Below, piece after piece: positions 7,992 to 16,617 of a stretch of 64,000 nt of DNA. Positions within the stretch are counted from its first letter, which is position 1, and every line of letters begins with the position of its first letter. The position numbers were made by a program, and so were the translations under genes. A model generated the notes under the pieces. The model did not search any database. It was not told where the DNA came from and worked only from the letters and a program-made list of their open reading frames with translations. Source of the DNA: Bacteroidales bacterium (GTDB taxonomy: Bacteria; Bacteroidota; Bacteroidia; Bacteroidales; WCHB1-69); contig JAEEKX010000032.1 in assembly GCA_016288655.1 (NCBI GenBank), forward strand, positions 22,372 to 86,371. The letters are read 5' to 3'.

Positions 7992-9038
7992 ATGCAAGAC
8001 TCTATGGAACTGATCAACGACTTGCGGTACGACCGGCTGCACGACATTCGAGACCACAAATTCATCCGCTGTGTGCGGGCGGTGATGAAGCCGGGAATGC
8101 GGTTCGTGGTGCAAGAGAAAGTGCGGGGCAAGCCGGCCTGCCTTTATTGTGACGGACGGCAGGTGGCACTGGGCGTGGACGGCTCGTGGTTGACGGGTGG
8201 GGGAGGCCTGTACAACTATGGCGAGATGCTCGACCGATACCGGCGGAGTCTGATGGGCCTATATACACATCTGCGGCATGTGTACGGACGGGTGGACTAC
8301 CTTCTGGTATATGGGGAGATGTTCGGGGGCGACTACCCGCATCCCGAAGTGCTTCCCGATATGTCGAGCGTAACCCTGCGGCGCGGAGTGTACTATGCCC
8401 CGTCGCATGAGCTCTATGCCTTCGACATCTACACCGCGTTGGACGACGGCGGCCGCTACCTGTCGGTGTCCGTTTGCAACAACCTGCTGCACAATGCCGG
8501 TTTCTTCTATGCCCGCACCCTCTTCCAGGGGGCACTCGACGACTGCATGATGCACACGGATGCGTTCCCAACCCACATCCCCGAGTGGCTGGAACTGCCG
8601 CCGTTGAGGAACAACATCTGCGCGGGTATCGTCGTGCGCCCAGAAACCCCGCTCTATCTTCCCGATGGGGACCGGGTGTTGCTGAAAAGTGAAAATGTCC
8701 GGTTCTGCAAGCGGATGTACGCACCCCGCTGCGCCATCAATCACCACCTGCAACTCGATCCGCTCACTCCGGAATGCGTGGACCTGATGGGGGAGATGGA
8801 AGCGATGGTGTCGCCCAAGCGTTTGGAAGGAGTGCTGCATCGGGAAAAGGAGTTGCGCATGCCCCGTGACGAAGGCAGGATCATCGCCCAACTGGGGCGG
8901 GATACCTTGGACGACTTTTTCCGGCGGTTCGGCTCCCGCTACGACGCCCTCGCCCCTGGCGAAAGGCATATCATCACCCGCCGCCTCAACCACGCCGCCA
9001 CTATCCTCGTCCGCCGTGAACTCCGCGGCATCTCCTGA
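7992..9038 (+). CDS. Rnl2-like RNA ligase family protein
   Basis: 348 residues of the nucleotidyltransferase superfamily, closest by eye to T4 Rnl2-type RNA ligases, which join RNA ends through a lysine-AMP intermediate. Motif I is QEKVRG with Lys43 as the presumed nucleophile. Motif III is LLVYGEMFGGDYPHP (residues 104-118). Motif IIIa is LYAFDIY (141-147). Motif IV reads ICAGIVVRP (209-217), with Ala211 where the family has a metal-binding Glu. Motif V reads LLKSENVRF (230-238), keeping Lys232 but with Glu234 where a second Lys is usual. A helical C-terminal domain of about 100 residues follows. ATG at 8004 is an alternative start. It is a lone gene, convergent with amn. No toxin, RtcB or end-healing enzyme is nearby, so its substrate is unknown. 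Confidence 0.75.
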   Translation: MQDSMELINDLRYDRLHDIRDHKFIRCVRAVMKPGMRFVVQEKVRGKPACLYCDGRQVALGVDGSWLTGGGGLYNYGEMLDRYRRSLMGLYTHLRHVYGRVDYLLVYGEMFGGDYPHPEVLPDMSSVTLRRGVYYAPSHELYAFDIYTALDDGGRYLSVSVCNNLLHNAGFFYARTLFQGALDDCMMHTDAFPTHIPEWLELPPLRNNICAGIVVRPETPLYLPDGDRVLLKSENVRFCKRMYAPRCAINHHLQLDPLTPECVDLMGEMEAMVSPKRLEGVLHREKELRMPRDEGRIIAQLGRDTLDDFFRRFGSRYDALAPGERHIITRRLNHAATILVRRELRGIS

Positions 9039-9084
9039 CTCCTAACATCTGAAACCTGACACCTGCCCCCTGGAACCTAAACCC

Positions 9085-9867
9085 TCACTCATAGTAGTCG
9101 AACCGCAAATGCTTGACCGTCAGACCTTTATTGATCAACTGCTTCAACGAGTCAATGCCGATCTGCAGGTGTTGCAGGGCGAAGTTGGCCGTCACCTCCT
9201 TGTCGGACTTCTCCGTCTTGATGCCATCGGGGAGCATCGGCTGGTCGGAGACCAACAGCAGCGCACCCGTGGGAATGCGGTTGTAGAAGCCGACGGAGAA
9301 GAGGGTCGCTGTCTCCATATCGACGGCGGTGGTGCGGATCCGCCGCAGGTAGTCCTTGAACTCGTCGTCGTGTTCCCACACCCTGCGGTTGGTGGTATAG
9401 ACCGTGCCGGTCCAGTACTCGCGGCCGTAGTCGCGGATGGTGGAGGAGATGGCTTTTTCCAGGTTGAAGGCGGGAAGTGCGGGAACTTCGGGCGGGAAGT
9501 AGTCGTTGGAAGTACCCTCGCCGCGGATGGCCGCGATGGGCAGAATCAACTCGCCCAGCCCGATGTAATCCTTCAGACTGCCCGTCTTCCCCAAGAACAG
9601 CACGGCCTTGGGCATCACCGCCGTGAGCAGGTCCATGATGGTGGCCGCCATCGGACTGCCCATCTGGAAGTTGATGATGGTGATGTTGTCCTTGGTGGCA
9701 CTCTGCATCGGACGGTCCAGTCCGTGGATCTCCGTGTTCATCAACTCGGCGAAGTGGGTGACATAGTCCTTGAAGTTGGTGAGAATGACGTATTGTCCGA
9801 ACTCTTCTACTGGCACGCCGGTGTAGCGGGGGAGCCAGTTCTCTACGATTTCCTGTTTCGTTTTCAT
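9085..9867 (-). CDS. amn: AMP nucleosidase, short Bacteroidota form
   Basis: A 260-residue PNP/UDP-family protein that hydrolyses AMP to adenine and ribose 5-phosphate. Recognisable segments are FQMGSPMAATIMDLL (phosphate and base pocket), VLFLGKTGSLKDYIGLGEL, and the purine-binding region TTAVDMETATLFSVGF, followed by LLLVSDQPM. It lacks the extra N-terminal domain of the roughly 480-residue E. coli Amn, as is usual in this phylum. It is the last gene of the aqpZ-tsaB-usp-TPR-amn operon, 12 bases after the previous stop. Confidence 0.9.
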   Translation of the reverse strand: MKTKQEIVENWLPRYTGVPVEEFGQYVILTNFKDYVTHFAELMNTEIHGLDRPMQSATKDNITIINFQMGSPMAATIMDLLTAVMPKAVLFLGKTGSLKDYIGLGELILPIAAIRGEGTSNDYFPPEVPALPAFNLEKAISSTIRDYGREYWTGTVYTTNRRVWEHDDEFKDYLRRIRTTAVDMETATLFSVGFYNRIPTGALLLVSDQPMLPDGIKTEKSDKEVTANFALQHLQIGIDSLKQLINKGLTVKHLRFDYYE

Positions 9868-9879
9868 GGTTCGATGTTT

Positions 9880-12012
9880 TTAACGTTGATTGGTGCGTGC
9901 GGCCTGCATGATGGTGAGGTTGTTGCGTGTGCGGTCAAGGTCCTTCTCCTCGGTATAGAGTTCCAAAGCCCGTTCGAGCAGCGGGATGGCCTCGTCGAAT
10001 CGTCCGACCGATGCGTAGGCGATGCCCAGGTTCTCGCACGCGCTGGCAAAGTCGGGATCGAGCTGGTGCGCCTTCTCCAAGTATTTGATCGACTGCTCCA
10101 GGGCAGCCCGTTTCTGTTTCACGCTGTTTTTCAGCGCTGTATTGTCAGGGTCGTCGCGGAGTTGCTGTTCGGCTTGTGCCAGTTGCACCGACGCCTCCTC
10201 GCCTGCCAGCCGGCCGAGGATGTTCAGCAGCTGCGGGGATTCGGGGTTGTCTTGCAGGGCCGCCCGCGCCATCGCGAGCGCCTCGTCGCGCTTGCCCTCC
10301 TCGAGCAAGCGGCTGGCCTCGCTTACCGATGCCCCTTGCATGGAAGCCAGATTCGCCAGCGCGTCGGGATCGTCGGGCTTGCCTGTCAGCACGTTGCGGT
10401 AACAGTTGGCCGCCGCCACATAGTCCTTCTTGAGAAAATACATCTTCCCCAGCAGACTCCACGTGTCGGTGTCGGAACGCCCCAGCGCCAACGCGCGGGT
10501 GAGGTACTCCTCCGCCAACTTGAGGTATTTGGTCTTTTTCGTCTCTTCATACAACTTCAGATAACTGCCGCCCGCCGAAAGCGTGCACTTCATGCTCTCG
10601 CTCGAGGTCCTCACATCGGTGGTGAACAAGGTGACGTCGTTCTTCCATGCCAGGTTGCGGGCAGCCGTTTTCCCCAGATACAATACCCCAACCAAAGCCA
10701 TCAACACAATCGCCACGGTCGGTGCCTTCTGAGGTTGTGCCACCTGGGGCGTTCGACGACCTTTCGCCTGCGGATGGAATATGCCACCATTCATCAGAAA
10801 TTCCGACAATTTCTTGAATAACAGCGCTAGCACCAACGCGAACCCCAACAACGGCATGAAGACGAAACGCTCGTTCATGAAGGTCCCCACGTTGAAAAGC
10901 AAGTTGGAGGTGATGGAGAAGGTGATGATGAAAAAGGCGATGGCAAACACGACCACCCCTTTCGTCCTGAATTTCCAGATGATATAGGCAATCAAACCAA
11001 TGATGGCGAGGAGAATGAGCCAAACGATCGGATTGCCGAAGCTGGTGATCTCGATCTGGTTGGGATAGTAGTCGTGTGTGAGCGGGTGCGGGAAAAGCAT
11101 CAACTTGAGGTAGATGCCCCACGTCAACAGTACCGTCGCAATCTCTGCCCCCTTGCCCACGTTGACAAACGGGTTGTTGAGCACCAGTGCGTTGTCGGTC
11201 GTTCCCATGAAGCCGCCGAGGGCATGGGTGCGTGCGACCAAGAAGAGGATGGAGGCCAACACCGCCGGAACCAAAGTCCAGACATAGTCGCTGACTCGCT
11301 TCTCCTGCGGGGCGAAGTAGAGACCTAACGGAATGACAGCCAAGAAGGTGATGGCATTCTCCTTGGAGAACAGGCCGAACAGCATCGCTGCGAAAGCCAG
11401 CAGAAGCCACCACCAGCGGCGGTTCTCGATGTAACGCAGCGAACAGTAAAGCGCCGCAACGGCTCCTAACATGCACATGATCTCGTCACGCCCCTTGATG
11501 TTGGCGACCGCCTCAGTATGTAGCGGATGCAACAGGAAAATCATTGTCGCCAAAAAAGGCAACGAAAGGTACCATTTGTCATTGTCGTATTGTGGAAAAA
11601 TGCGTTGCAAGGTTATGAAAATCAACAGACAGAGGGCTAAAAAGTAGAGCATGTTGATGCCGTGCTGGATGACGGGTAGCGCGCTGTTGGAAAAAAGCTC
11701 TTCGTTCTGCGATGCCCGATGAAGTCCGACTTTGTCTTTGATGCCACCTCCAAATACTTGATACTCAAGCATGAAAGTGAGTTGCGAAAGCGGACGGTAA
11801 CGGCCGCCGGCCACCAACTGGTCGCCTTCGCCGAAGTAGCCGGTGAAGGCATCCTTGGTCATGATTTTGCCGGCATCGCCTTGCAGGACGTAGTCGTTTT
11901 CAAAGATGATCATGCGGTCGTCGGAGGCGTAGTCCAACGTCAATGTGTCGCCGTAAGCCAATATGACGGCGAACATCAGTACAAGGTATCGGATTAGTTG
12001 CTTCTTATTCAT
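9880..12012 (-). CDS. TMTC-like membrane glycosyltransferase with C-terminal TPR repeats
   Basis: 710 residues. The N-terminal two thirds have about ten hydrophobic membrane segments with GT-C features: an acidic pair in the first external loop (YASDDRMIIFEND, residues 28-40) and the segment HPLHTEAVANIKGRDE (162-177), closely like the HPxHTEAVAN motif of animal TMTC O-mannosyltransferases (DUF1736 family). The C-terminal roughly 250 residues are TPR repeats (for example YLTRALALGRSDTDTWSLLG and LEKAHQLDPDFASACENLG). The family suggests transfer of sugar from a polyprenyl carrier onto exported proteins. Donor and acceptor are unknown. It lies 9 bases after the stress-protein gene and 12 before amn. 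Confidence 0.75.
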   Translation of the reverse strand: MNKKQLIRYLVLMFAVILAYGDTLTLDYASDDRMIIFENDYVLQGDAGKIMTKDAFTGYFGEGDQLVAGGRYRPLSQLTFMLEYQVFGGGIKDKVGLHRASQNEELFSNSALPVIQHGINMLYFLALCLLIFITLQRIFPQYDNDKWYLSLPFLATMIFLLHPLHTEAVANIKGRDEIMCMLGAVAALYCSLRYIENRRWWWLLLAFAAMLFGLFSKENAITFLAVIPLGLYFAPQEKRVSDYVWTLVPAVLASILFLVARTHALGGFMGTTDNALVLNNPFVNVGKGAEIATVLLTWGIYLKLMLFPHPLTHDYYPNQIEITSFGNPIVWLILLAIIGLIAYIIWKFRTKGVVVFAIAFFIITFSITSNLLFNVGTFMNERFVFMPLLGFALVLALLFKKLSEFLMNGGIFHPQAKGRRTPQVAQPQKAPTVAIVLMALVGVLYLGKTAARNLAWKNDVTLFTTDVRTSSESMKCTLSAGGSYLKLYEETKKTKYLKLAEEYLTRALALGRSDTDTWSLLGKMYFLKKDYVAAANCYRNVLTGKPDDPDALANLASMQGASVSEASRLLEEGKRDEALAMARAALQDNPESPQLLNILGRLAGEEASVQLAQAEQQLRDDPDNTALKNSVKQKRAALEQSIKYLEKAHQLDPDFASACENLGIAYASVGRFDEAIPLLERALELYTEEKDLDRTRNNLTIMQAARTNQR

Positions 12013-12021
12013 GGTGTAAGT

Positions 12022-12840
12022 CTATGTGCATAAGACAAATAGGTCGTCTCGCTCGTTGATGCAGAGCACGGGCAGCCCCTCTTTGTTGCCGATGAGCGCC
12101 TGCTCGCGGGTGCCGAAGAGCAGGTCGATAAGTGTTTTATGGGTGGTGGTCATAATGACTAAAACGGCGGCCTGGTACTCGTCGATGTGCTGCAGTGCGT
12201 AGGCATCCACATCGTCAACGGGTGGCTCGATGCTGTGCAACGTGGGGGTGACTTCTATGTTTCCATAGAGTTTATCGATGAATTGGAGGATGTCGTCCAT
12301 CTTCTCCACGGAGATCTTGTCGTGATAGTCGTTGTGCAGCACGTGGATGGCTGACTTGCCGAAGCGTTGGAAATACCCGGCCCACAGTGCCTTCTCTTTG
12401 GCGGGGCGGTTGACCTCCACGGGCAGCATCACGTTCTGCCATCGTTCGTCGCGCGGGGAGTGCGGTCCCACGACCATCACGGGCAGCCGCGACGGCGCGA
12501 TGAACTTGAGGGCGCGTCTCACGTTGAAAACGCTGCCCTTGTCCACACCGATGACGAACATGATGTGGTTGCCGGTTTCCGCAAGTGCGTGGATTTCTGC
12601 AAGATGATAGGGCATATCATCTACATGGATTTCCACTTTCCCGTGGTATTCGGCTATGATTTGGTCAAAGTCGGCACTGCGGGTGCGGACTTTCTGTTCT
12701 TTTTCAAAAGAAAACTGGGTACAGATGAGGAGGGAAGATTCGAAGAAGACGGCTAAGGAGGCGGCATGGCGCACGGCCGAGTTCCCGGCAGGGGAGAAGT
12801 CGGTGAGGGCGATGACGCGGGTGTTCTTCTTACGTTCCAT
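12022..12840 (-). CDS. Universal stress protein, tandem Usp domains
   Basis: 272 residues. An N-terminal UspA fold starts RVIALTDFSPAGNSAVRHAA. The first half ends with FVIGVDKGSVFNVRRAL ... SRLPVMVVGP. A second, more divergent Usp-like half begins near NVMLPVEVNRPAKEKALW and ends with VLVIMTTTHKTLIDLLFG ... GLPVLCINER. Usp proteins are cytoplasmic and often bind ATP. The G-2x-G-9x-G(S/T) signature is not clean here, so nucleotide binding is uncertain. Its ATG overlaps the tsaB stop by one base (TAATG), implying coupled translation. Confidence 0.8.
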   Translation of the reverse strand: MERKKNTRVIALTDFSPAGNSAVRHAASLAVFFESSLLICTQFSFEKEQKVRTRSADFDQIIAEYHGKVEIHVDDMPYHLAEIHALAETGNHIMFVIGVDKGSVFNVRRALKFIAPSRLPVMVVGPHSPRDERWQNVMLPVEVNRPAKEKALWAGYFQRFGKSAIHVLHNDYHDKISVEKMDDILQFIDKLYGNIEVTPTLHSIEPPVDDVDAYALQHIDEYQAAVLVIMTTTHKTLIDLLFGTREQALIGNKEGLPVLCINERDDLFVLCT

Positions 12841-13532
12841 TAGTGCAGGCCTTTCACGTTGGGCTTGGCGGCCACGTACTCCTTCCCATATTGCGGCTCG
12901 CAGTAGGCGACGTCTTCAAATTGTTGATTGTTAAACTTTTGCAGGGCGATTTCTCCCATGTTGCGGGCGGAGATGGGAGTGCTGTCGAAGTGGGAGTTGG
13001 AAGATGCGGAAAGCAGTTCGCGGCACTTCTCCATGCCGTTTCCGCAGAAGAGTACAGGGCCTTTTCCCAGGGTCTCGGCAAAGGTGCCTTCTTCCACGAT
13101 GACGGCATCAAAGGGTTGGATTTCATGAAGTTGTTGGTCGTAAAGGGCAGTGAAGACCTCCATGCGTCGGGCGTCGAGCATGGGGCAGAGCAGGGTGTCG
13201 GGGGAGGGGAGTGCAGGACGGGCGCCGGCGGCGATGATCTGCAACGTCGGCACGGCGATGAGCGGAATATCAAGGGAATAACACAGCCCTTTGGCAGTGG
13301 ACACACCGATGCGGAGTCCGGTGTAGGAACCGGGACCCATGCTGACGGCCACGGCCTGGAGCTGGTCTGGGCGCACGCAGGCATCCTTCAGTGTCTCTTC
13401 GATGAAGGGAAGCAGGATCTTGGCATGGGAGCGTCCTTCCGCCGACTCGCGAAAAGCAACCTGCTCGGTGCCCTGGAAGAGGGCAACCGAGCAGATGTCT
13501 GTAGATGTGTCTATGCTGAGAATGTAGGGCAT
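12840..13532 (-). CDS. tsaB: tRNA t6A modification protein TsaB
   Basis: 230 residues with the ASKHA-fold start of TsaB: MPYILSIDTSTDICSVALF, then RSHAKILLPFIEETL and the AVSMGPGSYTGLRIGVSTAKG signature near residues 60-80. It dimerises with TsaD to make threonylcarbamoyl-adenosine on tRNA. TsaE, the ATPase of the same system, is at 4023 in this window. The frame is open much further upstream into aqpZ, but the ATG at 13532, five bases after the aqpZ stop, gives the family N-terminus. Confidence 0.93.
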   Translation of the reverse strand: MPYILSIDTSTDICSVALFQGTEQVAFRESAEGRSHAKILLPFIEETLKDACVRPDQLQAVAVSMGPGSYTGLRIGVSTAKGLCYSLDIPLIAVPTLQIIAAGARPALPSPDTLLCPMLDARRMEVFTALYDQQLHEIQPFDAVIVEEGTFAETLGKGPVLFCGNGMEKCRELLSASSNSHFDSTPISARNMGEIALQKFNNQQFEDVAYCEPQYGKEYVAAKPNVKGLH

Positions 13533-13537
13533 AGTGA

Positions 13538-14224
13538 TTATTCGGATTTCTTGCAGCATTCGCCGGAGATGGCTCTCCAAACGAAGGCGGCGAGGGCGGC
13601 ACCAACCAGCGGAGCGACGATGAAGATCCAAAGGTCGGTCAGACCGTTGTTGGCGTTCATGTCGAAGACGGCCGGAGCGATGGAACGGGCCGGGTTGACG
13701 GAGGTGTTGGTGACCGGGATGGAGACCAGGTGGATGAGGGTGAGGGAGAGGCCGATGGCGATGCCGGCGAAGCCCGCGGGGGCTTTCTCGCTGGTGGCGC
13801 CGAAGATGACCATGAGGAAGATGAAGGTCATCACGACTTCGCAGAGGACTGCCTGCCACATCTCATAGCCGGGTTGGACCGAGTTGACGGCCAAACCGTC
13901 GGCATGGCCGACGAGGGCGCACAGGATGGCGATGGCCAGAAAGGCGCCTAAAATTTGCGCGCACACATAGCCGAGCGCGTCTTTGCCGCTGATCTTCTTG
14001 TTGATCCACATGGCAAAGGTGATGGCCGGGTTGATGTGGCAACCGGAGATGGGTCCGATGGCATAGACCATCACCATCACGGAGAGACCGAAGGCGAGGG
14101 AGATGCCCGCCAGGCCGATGCCCCATCCGGCAATGGCTGCGCTGCCGCAGCCCATCAATACTAAAACACAGGTGCCGATAAGTTCGGCCAGATACTTTTT
14201 AGTGCTACAACATTGTTCGCTCAT
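13538..14224 (-). CDS. aqpZ: Aquaporin Z-type water channel
   Basis: 228 residues, six membrane segments and two half-helices. The NPA boxes are at residues 65-67 (GCHINPAITF) and 177-179 (TSVNPARS). The selectivity-filter residues of water-specific aquaporins can be placed: His165 in LTLIHLVSIPVTNT, Thr174 and Arg180, closely like E. coli AqpZ, so it should conduct water rather than glycerol. It is the first gene of a five-gene operon, with a -7 box 41 bases upstream. The short N-terminus carries a Cys-Cys pair, and another Cys-Cys sits near the C-terminus, which is unusual. Confidence 0.93.
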   Translation of the reverse strand: MSEQCCSTKKYLAELIGTCVLVLMGCGSAAIAGWGIGLAGISLAFGLSVMVMVYAIGPISGCHINPAITFAMWINKKISGKDALGYVCAQILGAFLAIAILCALVGHADGLAVNSVQPGYEMWQAVLCEVVMTFIFLMVIFGATSEKAPAGFAGIAIGLSLTLIHLVSIPVTNTSVNPARSIAPAVFDMNANNGLTDLWIFIVAPLVGAALAAFVWRAISGECCKKSE

Positions 14225-14264
14225 AACATTGATTTTTAAGTTGATAAATTTTTTTACTTATCTG

Positions 14265-14272
14265 CAAAAATA
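14265..14272 (-). promoter_or_regulatory. -7 box for the aqpZ operon
   Basis: TATTTTTG on the minus strand, upstream of the aqpZ start at 14224. Confidence 0.5.
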
Positions 14273-14340
14273 CGCTTTTTCACATGCAAAAGGGCGTGCC
14301 TTTAACTTTTTTTAATAACACAAACTTGTTATTAGAAAAA

Positions 14341-16437
14341 CTATTGCCGCACGAACTTTTCCATGGTGGCACCCTCTTCGCTTTCAATGCGAATGAAGTA
14401 CATTCCTTTGGCTAAATTGCTGATATTGAAAGTGTCTTCAAACATTCCACCGGCATGCTGATAGGTGCGGCTTTCGATGACCTTGCCCGTCATGTCGATA
14501 ATCTGGCAACGGAAGGTTTCGTTTTTGGTACTCTCAAAGTTCACTGAAATCTGGTCTGTGGCGGGATTCGGGAAGATGCGCAGATCCTCAATGCCGGCGT
14601 AGTCGTTGACGGAGGTGACGGGTTCGACGGTCACGGTGAAGCCGTTGCCCACGTCCCAGTTGTCGGCAACGAAGCGGACGCTCAGTTTGCCGTAGTCGCA
14701 GGTGATGACGTCGCTGGCGGGATAGTTGTCCTTGTCGAAGCGGTACAGCAGGGTGCCGGGTGTGGTGGTCTTGTTGTAGATCTCGATGAAGTCACCGGAG
14801 CCGAACTCGAGTTGCGGGAAACTGAAGTAGCAGCGGCTCATGTTGGAGACGTTGATGTTCCAGTTGCAGACGGTGTTGTTGCGGTAGGGCTGGTCCTCGC
14901 TGCCGTCGCTGATGAAGGTGGTTCCGGTATTGGAGATGGTGGCGTCGCTGCAGTACGGGGCGGCGGTGGTGGCGGTGTAACTGATCTGGAAACCGCGGTC
15001 TTCGTTCTGTCCGTCAGTGGTGAAGACCACCAGCACGCTGTCGGCTACTACGGTCAGGTTGCCCGGGATGGTGCTGCCGGAGTAGGTGCCGGCGATTCCG
15101 GACTGCTCGGTAGGACCGTTATAGACGGTCAGCACGTCGTTGCCGGCTTCGGTGGAGAATCGGTCGAAATGGAGCACGTACTTGCTGGCTTCGGGCGCGG
15201 CCAACATCCATTGGCAGGTGTTGTTGGGGGCGTAGTTGATGGTGGGCATGCCGGAGTAGAAGGTGCCGGTGGCGGCGTCAAGACGGTGGAAGCCGGTGCT
15301 CACGCCCGGGGCGTCGGTGCAGGGAAATGCCAGACGGATGGCTTCGGCATGGTAGATGAAACTCTGCATGTCGGAGATGTTGTTGTCGGAGATGGTAAAG
15401 TAGCCGTCAGCGGAACCGCCCCACCCCCAGTTGACATGGAACTTGTTGTCTTCGTCGTAACCATCCACCACGAAAGCGTGGCCGTCTTGTCCGTTGTCGG
15501 CGGAATAGTATAGCGGGCGTCGGGCGTTGAGATCCGTCTTGAGGGCGTTGTACCAGTCACCGATGGAATCAAACAGCTGGCGCGAGCAGATCCAGGCGGA
15601 GTCGTACTTGAAGTGGCGTTTCAGGGCGTCAGCGGCGGACACGCTGTGGGCGCCGGAGCCGGTGGGCGTGTAGCCCATCTGCACCGCCACACCGCAGTGG
15701 TGGATCAATTTCGCCATCTCGTTAGAGTAATCATGGGGAATGTTCGGCATGGCATTGTAGTTGTAGGTCTGGTTGTTGAACATCACGGTGTAACGGCCGT
15801 AAGGACCTGCAATATAGGAAGATCCGAGTTTCCCTCTGTAAGGATGCCCATGGTAGTTCATCACCTGCGACATCGCCGTGGCGACGCAGCCCGTGACCAC
15901 CCGGTAGTCGTTGTACATGCCGGCGGCGGCATCCCACGGACAGTAGGTGTTGAAATACATGCCCTGGTCCCATTTGGTGGTGAGCAGCGGCCCGACGACA
16001 ACACCGCGTTGCGGCTCCGCCGTGAAGTCATTGTCCAAATAACGCTGCCATTTTTCCGTTACTCCCGGTCGGAACTCCTTGCCGTTGTGCTCGAAATAGG
16101 CCACCAAATTGGCGTAGGCCTCCATGGCGAAGTCGAATGCGGGGTTGTGCAGGTAGTCGCTCTCGAAAGAGTAGCAGAGCACCGGCTCGAAACGGTCGGA
16201 GGCGGCGATCACCACAAAGCCGACGGGGTTGCAGCGGAAGATGTAGGCGACAGCAACGCCATTCTTCATCTCGGTTTTGTGATACTGGAATTCTGTACTT
16301 GCCACATCCCCATTCAAACTCTTTTGAATCAGAAAGTTGTGGCAAACGATGGAGGCCTGTTCCTGCGTGATGGGCGTGGCTTTCGCCGACAGCATCAAAC
16401 AAAAAACGGCCAAAATGATAGTGAAGATTTTTTTCAT
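14341..16437 (-). CDS. Secreted C10 (streptopain-like) cysteine protease with CUB domains and T9SS type A signal
   Basis: 698 residues. A signal peptide (1-20) is followed by a Spi-type inhibitory propeptide (about 21-140). The papain-fold C10 catalytic domain has Cys184 in VTGCVATAMSQVMNYHG and His320 in GQDGHAFVVDGYDED, followed by FHVNWGWGG. Two CUB-like domains come next (about 390-500 and 505-605), the second starting after YCSDATISN. The C-terminal 80 residues are a T9SS type A sorting domain (LRIFPNPATDQISV ... GMYFIRIES). It is probably a zymogen that is exported and matured at the surface to degrade protein. Relatives include SpeB, interpain and periodontain. It is monocistronic with its own -7 box. 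Confidence 0.93.
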   Translation of the reverse strand: MKKIFTIILAVFCLMLSAKATPITQEQASIVCHNFLIQKSLNGDVASTEFQYHKTEMKNGVAVAYIFRCNPVGFVVIAASDRFEPVLCYSFESDYLHNPAFDFAMEAYANLVAYFEHNGKEFRPGVTEKWQRYLDNDFTAEPQRGVVVGPLLTTKWDQGMYFNTYCPWDAAAGMYNDYRVVTGCVATAMSQVMNYHGHPYRGKLGSSYIAGPYGRYTVMFNNQTYNYNAMPNIPHDYSNEMAKLIHHCGVAVQMGYTPTGSGAHSVSAADALKRHFKYDSAWICSRQLFDSIGDWYNALKTDLNARRPLYYSADNGQDGHAFVVDGYDEDNKFHVNWGWGGSADGYFTISDNNISDMQSFIYHAEAIRLAFPCTDAPGVSTGFHRLDAATGTFYSGMPTINYAPNNTCQWMLAAPEASKYVLHFDRFSTEAGNDVLTVYNGPTEQSGIAGTYSGSTIPGNLTVVADSVLVVFTTDGQNEDRGFQISYTATTAAPYCSDATISNTGTTFISDGSEDQPYRNNTVCNWNINVSNMSRCYFSFPQLEFGSGDFIEIYNKTTTPGTLLYRFDKDNYPASDVITCDYGKLSVRFVADNWDVGNGFTVTVEPVTSVNDYAGIEDLRIFPNPATDQISVNFESTKNETFRCQIIDMTGKVIESRTYQHAGGMFEDTFNISNLAKGMYFIRIESEEGATMEKFVRQ

Positions 16438-16472
16438 TTTATGGATGATTGATGATTTTGAAAAAGAAAACG

Positions 16473-16480
16473 CAAAAGTA
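16473..16480 (-). promoter_or_regulatory. -7 box for the C10 protease gene
   Basis: TACTTTTG on the minus strand, 35 bases before the ATG at 16437. No clear -33 TTG is seen at the usual spacing. The divergent operon starting at 16618 has only a near-match (TATTTTG around 16586-16593). Confidence 0.45.
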
Positions 16481-16617
16481 CATTTTTTTTCCCAATGGAA
16501 AATAAAAATTGCTGAATTTACATCACGATATTTGAGATAAAAACTTGGTTTTATCTACAATTTCAACCTCTTTTTTGCGTTATAATTATTTTGTAGAAGA
16601 ACTAAAAAGCGAATACA

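Noticed and set aside
9109..10821. 570-codon plus-strand frame opposite amn and the TMTC-like gene
   Set aside because: It spans two well-supported minus-strand genes and shows no protein family.
12840..13859. Longer 339-codon version of tsaB
   Set aside because: The extra N-terminus reads through aqpZ in another frame. The ATG at 13532 gives the family start.
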